64,000 nucleotides of DNA from an uncultured Cetobacterium sp. (GTDB lineage Bacteria; Fusobacteriota; Fusobacteriia; Fusobacteriales; Fusobacteriaceae): positions 58,454 to 122,453 of the forward strand of contig CAKOHT010000003.1 in assembly GCA_934085975.1 (NCBI GenBank), given 5' to 3'. Of this stretch, positions 58,661 through 64,000 are shown piece by piece. The notes under the pieces were generated by a model. The model ran no database searches. It was not told where the DNA came from and saw nothing but the letters and a program-made list of their open reading frames with translations. The position numbers and the translations under genes were made by a program. Every line of letters starts with the position of its first letter. Position 1 is the stretch's first letter.

Positions 58661-60019
58661 CTAGATCAACTCTTTTTCGACAACTGCAGCAATCTCTTTA
58701 GCTACTCTATCAACTACTACACTCTCGTTACCTTCAACCATTACTCTCACTATTGGCTCCGTTCCAGATGTTCTTACTAATACTCTTCCCAATCCTGCCA
58801 TCTCTAACTCTTTTTCCTCTATAAACTTAACTATCACTTCATTTTTGTTCCAAAGGGTTTTCTTGCTGTTATCCACTTTCACATTTATTAGAAGTTGAGG
58901 CCAATCTACAATCTCTTTGACTAGTTCATCTAAAGCTTTTCCTGAGTCTCTTATTGCTTCCACCAATTTAACAGATGTCAACACCCCATCTCCTGTAGTT
59001 CCAAAATCTGAAAGTATTATATGCCCAGATTGCTCTCCACCAATATTTACACCTAGCTCTTTCATTTTTTCAAGAACATATCTATCTCCAACATTAGCTC
59101 TAATCAATTTGATACCTTTATCTGATAAATAACTTTCAAATCCCATATTACTCATTACAGTTGTTACAACTTCATTATTTTTTAGCTTTCCTTTATTTTT
59201 CATTCCTAAAGCTAGCACCGCAATAATTTTATCTCCATCAACTATATTTCCGTGTTTATCCACAGCAATTAATCTATCCGCATCTCCATCAAAGGCTAAA
59301 CCTAAATCCGCTTCATATCCCATAACAACTTTAGACAATATCTCCGGGTGTGTTGACCCACATTTTACATTTATATTTTTACCATTTGGGGCATCATTTA
59401 TTACAACTATCTCTGCACCTAGAGCTAAAAATACTTCTTTTGCCACTCTATAAGCTGAACCATTAGCTGCATCTAAAATAATCTTCATCCCTGAAAAATC
59501 ACCATTCACTGTTGAAATTACATGATCTCTATATAAATAATACTCATCCTCTGCATAAGTAAATCTTCCAACTTCATCTCCTGCAATAGGATTTTTTGTA
59601 ATCTCCTCCACATTATCCATTAACTTTTCTATTTCTAACTCCACTTCATCTGGTAATTTATATCCATCTTCCCAAAAGATTTTTATTCCATTATCTTTTG
59701 CCGGATTGTGAGAAGCTGATATCATTATTCCAGCTTTTGCTGTACTTTTCTCTGTCAAATACGCTACTCCTGGAGTTGGAATAACTCCAACAAAGTCTAT
59801 ATTTATTCCCATTGAATTCAATCCTGCTGTTAATGCTGATCTCAACATATATCCCGATCTTCTTGTATCAGATCCCATTATTACTCTAATTCTTTTTTTA
59901 TCTGGATACTGCTTTTTTAATGTATAGCCTAATGCATAACCCAATTTTAATGCTAATTCTACGGTTAATTCCTTGTTGGCTTCTCCCCTTATTCCATCTG
60001 TTCCAAAATATTTTCTCAT
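58661..60019 (-). CDS. glmM: Phosphoglucosamine mutase
   Basis: A 452-residue alpha-D-phosphohexomutase. The N-terminus FGTDGIRGEAN is GlmM-specific, ISASHNPAKDNG contains the phosphoserine (S103), DGDADR binds Mg2+, and RTSGTEPIVRVMVEG binds phosphate. It converts glucosamine-6-P to glucosamine-1-P for UDP-GlcNAc. The start overlaps the upstream gene stop by four bases. Confidence 0.95.
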   Translation of the reverse strand: MRKYFGTDGIRGEANKELTVELALKLGYALGYTLKKQYPDKKRIRVIMGSDTRRSGYMLRSALTAGLNSMGINIDFVGVIPTPGVAYLTEKSTAKAGIMISASHNPAKDNGIKIFWEDGYKLPDEVELEIEKLMDNVEEITKNPIAGDEVGRFTYAEDEYYLYRDHVISTVNGDFSGMKIILDAANGSAYRVAKEVFLALGAEIVVINDAPNGKNINVKCGSTHPEILSKVVMGYEADLGLAFDGDADRLIAVDKHGNIVDGDKIIAVLALGMKNKGKLKNNEVVTTVMSNMGFESYLSDKGIKLIRANVGDRYVLEKMKELGVNIGGEQSGHIILSDFGTTGDGVLTSVKLVEAIRDSGKALDELVKEIVDWPQLLINVKVDNSKKTLWNKNEVIVKFIEEKELEMAGLGRVLVRTSGTEPIVRVMVEGNESVVVDRVAKEIAAVVEKELI

Positions 60020-60531
60020 TGTAATTTTCTCTCCCTTCTAAGTTGTAGTTTTTCACATATATACCCTGTTATCAATCCAGAAATACACCCCATAAATAAA
60101 AATCCCCAAATAAATATAAAAATTGACTTACTCATGATGCTAATGTTTCTAAAAAGTAAAAAATAAACGACTATAAGTTGTGTTAAATTATGGGCGAAAG
60201 CACCTGCTATACAAATAGCTATCAGTGATAGATTCTCTCTATGTCTAAACAATAAAATGGTCAAGAGGGTACTAGCTCCTCCTGAAATCAAACTTATTAT
60301 AAAGCTTGGTGAAAATAATGTCCCCAACATCATTCCTTGAATGAAAACCCTAAGCAATAAAATTTCTATTGCCATTTTTTCATCAAATTTTTCTAAAGCT
60401 ATTATTGTTGCAATATTTGCCAATCCTAACTTTATCCAAGGAAATGGTTTTGGAATAAGTGTTTCTATCAGTGATAAATATAGAGCTAATAACACAAGTC
60501 CTGTTAAATATCTCCTTCTTTTATCTGTCAT
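60016..60531 (-). CDS. Gx transporter / heptaprenyl diphosphate synthase component I-like membrane protein
   Basis: A 171-residue protein with about five hydrophobic helices, matching the Hpre_diP_synt_I (Gx transporter) family: PWIKLGLANIATIIALEKF, SLISGGASTLLTILLF and IAGAFAHNLTQLIV. The family name is historical; topology resembles S components of ECF transporters, so a transport role is equally possible. Sits between purB (1-base gap) and glmM (4-base overlap). Confidence 0.78.
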   Translation of the reverse strand: MTDKRRRYLTGLVLLALYLSLIETLIPKPFPWIKLGLANIATIIALEKFDEKMAIEILLLRVFIQGMMLGTLFSPSFIISLISGGASTLLTILLFRHRENLSLIAICIAGAFAHNLTQLIVVYFLLFRNISIMSKSIFIFIWGFLFMGCISGLITGYICEKLQLRRERKLQ

Positions 60532-60532
60532 A

Positions 60533-61966
60533 CTACACCTTTAAATCAGTGTTCATGCCTAGTAATTCTTTATTTTTTTCAAGAATAGGATACACTTCTG
60601 ATTCCAAGAAATCTGCAACCTGTATCGGAGCAAATCCTATAAAGTTCTTAGGATCTAAAATTTCCATCAATTTTTCTCTATCTATATCAAAAGATACATC
60701 ATTGATAATTCTTTCAATCAAATCATTTTCTAATCCTTTAACTTTAACCTGCTTCCCTGCTTCCATTGAATGAACTCTTATTAATTCGTGAAGTTCTTGT
60801 CTATCTCCACCTTTTTTTACACCTTCCATTATTATGTACTCTGTTGCCATAAATGGAAGTTCCGCCATTATATGTTTTTCTATCATTTTAGGATAAACTA
60901 CTAATCCTTCCAATATATTTTTCCAAATAATCAATATTGCATCCACTGCTAAAAAAGCTTGAGGTAGTGCTAACCTTTTATTTGCTGAATCATCAAGTGT
61001 TCTCTCAAACCACTGAGTCGACGCAGTCATAGCTGTACTTTGTTGTAAGGCTATAACAAACTTTGCCAAAGATGATATTCTTTCGCTTCTCATTGGATTT
61101 CTTTTGTATGCCATTGCTGACGAACCTATTTGATTCTTTTCAAATGGTTCCTCTATCTCTTTCAAATGCTGTAACAGCCTCAAATCATTTGTAAATTTAT
61201 GTGCTGATTGGGCTATATTACTTAGTAAATTAGATATTTCAGAGTCAATTTTTCTATCATACGTCTGTCCTGTCACCAAAAATCTTTTGTTAAATCCCAT
61301 CTTTTCTGCAACTTTTTCATCCAACTCTTTTACTTTCTTATAGTCACCATTAAATAATTCTTGAAAAGATGCTTGCGTTCCAGTAGTTCCTTTTACTCCT
61401 CTAAACCTTAAAGTATCTTGTCTAAACTCCAACTCCTCCAAATCTAAAATTAAACTTTGCAACCAAAGTGTAGCTCTCTTACCAACCGTTGTTAGCTGTG
61501 CAGCTTGAAAATGTGTAAATCCTAGTGTTGGTAAATCTTTATATTCATTAGAAAACTTTGCAAGGCTATCCATTACATTAATTAGTTTCTTTTTTAAAAT
61601 ATTTAAACCTTCTTTTATCTGAATCAAATCTGTATTATCTCCAACATAAGCACTCGTTGCTCCTAAGTGAATTATCGGCATAGCCTTTGGAGCTATTGTC
61701 CCAAACGTATGTACATGAGCCATTACATCATGTCTAAACTTCTTTTCCATTTCATCAGCCAGTTCATAATCAATATTATTTATATTAGCTTTCATCTCTG
61801 CCAATTGCTCATCTGTAATAGCAAGCCCAAGCTCCTTTTCAGTTTCAGCTAAGGTATACCACAACTTTCTCCAAGTCGAAAATTTGAATTTTGGTGAAAA
61901 TATTTCTAGCATCTCCTTTGAGCTATATCTTTCTGCTAAAGGATTCGAATAGATTTCTTTGTTCAT
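60533..61966 (-). CDS. purB: Adenylosuccinate lyase
   Basis: A 477-residue fumarase/aspartase superfamily enzyme. The signature GSSAMAYKRNPMRSERI (near residue 287) holds the catalytic serine loop, and THFQAAQLTTVGKR and HLGATSAYVGDN carry active-site histidine and substrate residues. It acts twice in purine synthesis, releasing fumarate. No other pur genes are in the window. Confidence 0.95.
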   Translation of the reverse strand: MNKEIYSNPLAERYSSKEMLEIFSPKFKFSTWRKLWYTLAETEKELGLAITDEQLAEMKANINNIDYELADEMEKKFRHDVMAHVHTFGTIAPKAMPIIHLGATSAYVGDNTDLIQIKEGLNILKKKLINVMDSLAKFSNEYKDLPTLGFTHFQAAQLTTVGKRATLWLQSLILDLEELEFRQDTLRFRGVKGTTGTQASFQELFNGDYKKVKELDEKVAEKMGFNKRFLVTGQTYDRKIDSEISNLLSNIAQSAHKFTNDLRLLQHLKEIEEPFEKNQIGSSAMAYKRNPMRSERISSLAKFVIALQQSTAMTASTQWFERTLDDSANKRLALPQAFLAVDAILIIWKNILEGLVVYPKMIEKHIMAELPFMATEYIIMEGVKKGGDRQELHELIRVHSMEAGKQVKVKGLENDLIERIINDVSFDIDREKLMEILDPKNFIGFAPIQVADFLESEVYPILEKNKELLGMNTDLKV

Positions 61967-61991
61967 TATAAGTTTTCCTCCTAAATATATA

Positions 61992-62417
61992 TTAATTTCT
62001 TTCTAACGACATTAAAATTGCAGTTTCTCCATTAGAATAGTAGTTTCTTCTCTTTCCTACACTTGTAAATCCTATTTTCTTATAGAAAGATATTGCTACA
62101 TTATTACTCTCTCTAACTTCTAAAAATAAATTTTGTTTATAATTATTTAAATAAAAATTTATTAATTTTTCAGCTATTTTTTTATTCCTAAACTCTTTCC
62201 TCACAGCTATCTTCATTATCTCATAAACATCATATGAATCATGTAAAATTAAGTATCCTTTCACATCTTCATCAAAAATTAAAATTTTGTACTCGGTATT
62301 CGCTGCCATCTCCTTCAAACTTTCAAATGGATAGTAACTCTCTGCAAATATATCTTTTTCTAAAAAACTAATTGTTCTTAACTTTTCTTTGTCATCTTTA
62401 TCCAGTACAATAATCAT
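61992..62417 (-). CDS. GNAT acetyltransferase (RimI-like)
   Basis: A 141-residue GNAT protein. MKIAVRKEFRNKKIAEKLINFYL is the acetyl-CoA pyrophosphate loop (a variant of R/Q-x-x-G-x-G/A) and NNVAISFYKKIGFTSVGKRRNYYSNGE is the C-terminal motif typical of RimI. The usual neighbours tsaB/tsaD are absent, so a specific ribosomal target is unproven. Confidence 0.78.
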   Translation of the reverse strand: MIIVLDKDDKEKLRTISFLEKDIFAESYYPFESLKEMAANTEYKILIFDEDVKGYLILHDSYDVYEIMKIAVRKEFRNKKIAEKLINFYLNNYKQNLFLEVRESNNVAISFYKKIGFTSVGKRRNYYSNGETAILMSLERN

Positions 62418-62420
62418 ATT

Positions 62421-63347
62421 CTACTTTAGCAATCCGATTCTATTTAATGGCCAAAATCTCACAAGAGCTTTTCCTTTAATTCTACTATCTTTTACAAATC
62501 CCCACATTCTCGAATCATAACTACCATTTGTATTGTCTCCTAAAGCAAGATAATAATCTTCATCTAAAGTTCTTGTTACTGTCTCCCCTTGCAATAACTT
62601 ATTTAAAATTTCTTGATCATGTATAAAATCAAGTATCATACCTGTTGGAACTCCATTCACTAAAAATTTTACATCTGGTAATAATTGAGATACGTATGCT
62701 CCATTCTCCTTCAAAAGTGTTTGAACTTTTGCTATATCGATATTTTCTTTTTCGAATGTAATATTATAATTTTGTCCCGGTACAATTGTTATCGTATCCC
62801 CTTTTTTAGGAACCATCCACTCGTTATAACTTAACTCCCCCAATGGAGTATATTCTCTATCGGATACTTTTTTCCCATCTATGAATAATCTATCATATTT
62901 TATCTGAACTTTTTCTCCCGGTAATCCCATCAACCTTTTTGTATATAGAACTTTATCTTCAATAGGCTCTTTAAAAACAATTATATCCTCTCTCTTTGGA
63001 GCTTTAAAATTATATATGACCATATTTCCAAAAAGTCTATCTTTAGGTACTATTGTTGGTATCATTGATCCTGTTGGAACTAAAAAGTTTCCTATATAAA
63101 ATTTTTGAATAATTAAAACTAAAATTAAAGCACTTCCCAAACTTTCAACTAATTTAATAGTTTTTCTCAAAACTTTTTCAGATTTTTTTCCACTTAAATT
63201 AAACTTATTAACAAAATAGTTTTCAAATATAGTTCTTTTTTTATCTATTTTAGCAACAATTTTTTTTTCTTTTATAAATATATATATAAAAAATGCTGTT
63301 AAAATTACATAAAATATCGTATTCAAAATTATATTTTCTCTGTTCAT
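62421..63347 (-). CDS. lepB: Signal peptidase I
   Basis: A 308-residue membrane serine protease. Hydrophobic helices are at about 8-24 and 68-85. The catalytic Ser94 is in PTGSMIPT and Lys137 in YTKRLMGLPGE. LGDNTNGSYDSRMWG is the box E motif. An insert between about 170 and 255 makes it longer than the Bacillus enzymes. It cleaves signal peptides of exported proteins. It follows rplS, a common order. Confidence 0.92.
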   Translation of the reverse strand: MNRENIILNTIFYVILTAFFIYIFIKEKKIVAKIDKKRTIFENYFVNKFNLSGKKSEKVLRKTIKLVESLGSALILVLIIQKFYIGNFLVPTGSMIPTIVPKDRLFGNMVIYNFKAPKREDIIVFKEPIEDKVLYTKRLMGLPGEKVQIKYDRLFIDGKKVSDREYTPLGELSYNEWMVPKKGDTITIVPGQNYNITFEKENIDIAKVQTLLKENGAYVSQLLPDVKFLVNGVPTGMILDFIHDQEILNKLLQGETVTRTLDEDYYLALGDNTNGSYDSRMWGFVKDSRIKGKALVRFWPLNRIGLLK

Positions 63348-63394
63348 AAAATCCTCTCCTTTAGTCAGTTTGTTTATATTTTAACACAAAAAAA

Positions 63395-63426
63395 AGAAAA
63401 AAGCTAAGGAATTGTTCTTCCTTAGC
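63395..63426 (-). terminator. Intrinsic terminator after rplS
   Basis: A 9-bp perfect stem (GCTAAGGAA and complement) with a 6-base loop, then TTTTTTC and more T's on the minus strand. It separates rplS from lepB. Confidence 0.85.
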
Positions 63427-63436
63427 CTTAGAAATC

Positions 63437-63787
63437 TTACTTTCTGATCTCTTTAATTCTTGCTTTCTTTCCAGAAAGTTCTCTTAAGTAGTAAAGTTTT
63501 GATCTTCTTACTTTTCCAATTTTTAAAACTTCAATCTTATCAATCATAGGTGAGTTTACAGGGATTATTCTCTCCACTCCAACTCCTCCAGTTACTTTTC
63601 TAACTGTGAAAGTTTTTGCAATTCCTCCACCATTTACTCTAATTACTACACCCTCGAATAACTGTATTCTTTCTTTGTTACCCTCTACAACTTTGTAGTA
63701 AACTCCGATAGTATCTCCAGCTTTGAATTCTGGAATATCGTTTCTTAAGTAATTTTGCTCTACTAATTGAATTAATTTTTCTTTCAT
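63437..63787 (-). CDS. rplS: 50S ribosomal protein L19
   Basis: A 116-residue ribosomal protein at the 30S-50S interface. [46 protein letters not shown] and [20 protein letters not shown] are diagnostic. A GGGAGG site precedes the ATG. The leader contains three GAATATT copies (see 63800-63837). It is effectively a single-gene transcript because of the terminator behind it. Confidence 0.97.
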   Translation of the reverse strand: MKEKLIQLVEQNYLRNDIPEFKAGDTIGVYYKVVEGNKERIQLFEGVVIRVNGGGIAKTFTVRKVTGGVGVERIIPVNSPMIDKIEVLKIGKVRRSKLYYLRELSGKKARIKEIRK

Positions 63788-63799
63788 TTTAGCCTCCCT

Positions 63800-63837
63800 G
63801 AATATTCATTTAATATTCCATTAAAGCGGAATATTCG
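63800..63837 (-). promoter_or_regulatory. rplS leader with alternative hairpins (candidate autoregulatory element)
   Basis: Three copies of the palindrome-like GAATATT(C) lie at 63829-63836, 63812-63819 and 63800-63807. On the transcript, AATATTCC of the first copy pairs perfectly with GGAAUAUU of the second (8 bp, 8-base loop). Alternatively the second pairs with the third (GAAUAUU with AAUAUUC, 5-base loop). The third copy ends 2 bases from the GGGAGG ribosome site. The two hairpins exclude each other, so this could control L19 translation. Function is inferred. Confidence 0.45.
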
Positions 63838-63938
63838 TTTTAATAACTATATAAGTGTATCATAAAATATTAACTTTGTCAATTTAGAAGATTAGAATTT
63901 AAAGTTAATTTTTTTATCTTTTTCAAAAAATAAAAAAA

Positions 63939-64000
63939 TGGCGCTTCTTGCTGGGCTCGAACCAGCGACAACACGATTAACAGTCGTGCGCTCTACCAAC
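63939..64000 (-). tRNA. tRNA-Asn (GTT), 5' end outside the window
   Basis: The minus strand gives an anticodon arm CACGA-CTGTTAA-TCGTG with anticodon GTT, a T arm GCTGG-TTCGAGC-CCAGC, and an acceptor 3' strand AAGAAGC-G followed by an encoded CCA. The D arm begins at GTTGGTAGAGC and the 5' acceptor half lies past the right edge. Asn fits all visible bases. Confidence 0.92.

Overview
The window is AT-rich bacterial chromosome from a member of the Fusobacteriota, most likely Fusobacteriaceae (a Cetobacterium- or Ilyobacter-like organism). Genus is an inference. The best marker is the ATP synthase c subunit (56166-56435), an 89-residue protein closely resembling the Na+-binding c subunits known from Ilyobacter and Propionigenium. 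An elongation factor P carrying Arg32 beside its rhamnosyltransferase EarP, a family II CBS pyrophosphatase, class I fumarase plus malic enzyme, and an oxygen-independent metabolism in general fit the same group. Nearly all of the window is ordinary core genome. I see no CRISPR array, prophage or transposase.

Layout. 1-9474 (minus): rsmG (partial), mnmG, KtrAB potassium uptake, an ankyrin lipoprotein, typA, truB and a DUF4015 lipoprotein. 9598-14015 (plus): M16 peptidase, DUF1904, shikimate kinase, SDR. 14058-17614: formate/nitrite channel, BrnQ, and an NCS2 purine permease behind a guanine-type riboswitch. 17916-22260 (plus): a frameshifted threonine aldolase, PTS IIA (crr), and a fumarase-malic enzyme operon. 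22290-26979: CorC/HlyC-type membrane protein, dapF, ClC, FabG. 27080-27200: SRP RNA. 27272-29966 (minus): efp, earP and an Old Yellow Enzyme relative. 30133-31755: ABC-F ATPase. 31897-36313: an accessory block of sulfatase, Na+/solute symporter and a decayed ROK regulator. 36314-38172: split chromate transporter and TauE-like permease. 38242-44001 (minus): DUF2147, isoprenoid-synthase-like protein, gltX, prfB with its programmed frameshift, a lone NuoE-like protein, acpS, tatD. 44196-50836 (plus): pyrophosphatase, YgiQ, der, a two-component system. 50861-63787 (minus): the complete F-ATPase operon (I, Z-like, B, E, F, H, A, G, D, C), methyltransferase, glmM, HepT-like protein, purB, GNAT, lepB, rplS. 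The window ends in a partial tRNA-Asn.

How it works together. Several systems point to sodium bioenergetics: the Na+-type F-ATPase, KtrAB, an SSS symporter and BrnQ. Three loci carry reading-frame damage: threonine aldolase and sulfatase, both in poly-A tracts, and the ROK regulator, which has several lesions. The sulfatase-symporter-ROK block looks like a glycan-scavenging module in decay, or one whose first gene depends on A-tract slippage. The most informative regulatory sequences are the purine riboswitch (17661-17785), the prfB frameshift site (42348-42363) and an unexplained set of alternative hairpins in the rplS leader (63800-63837).
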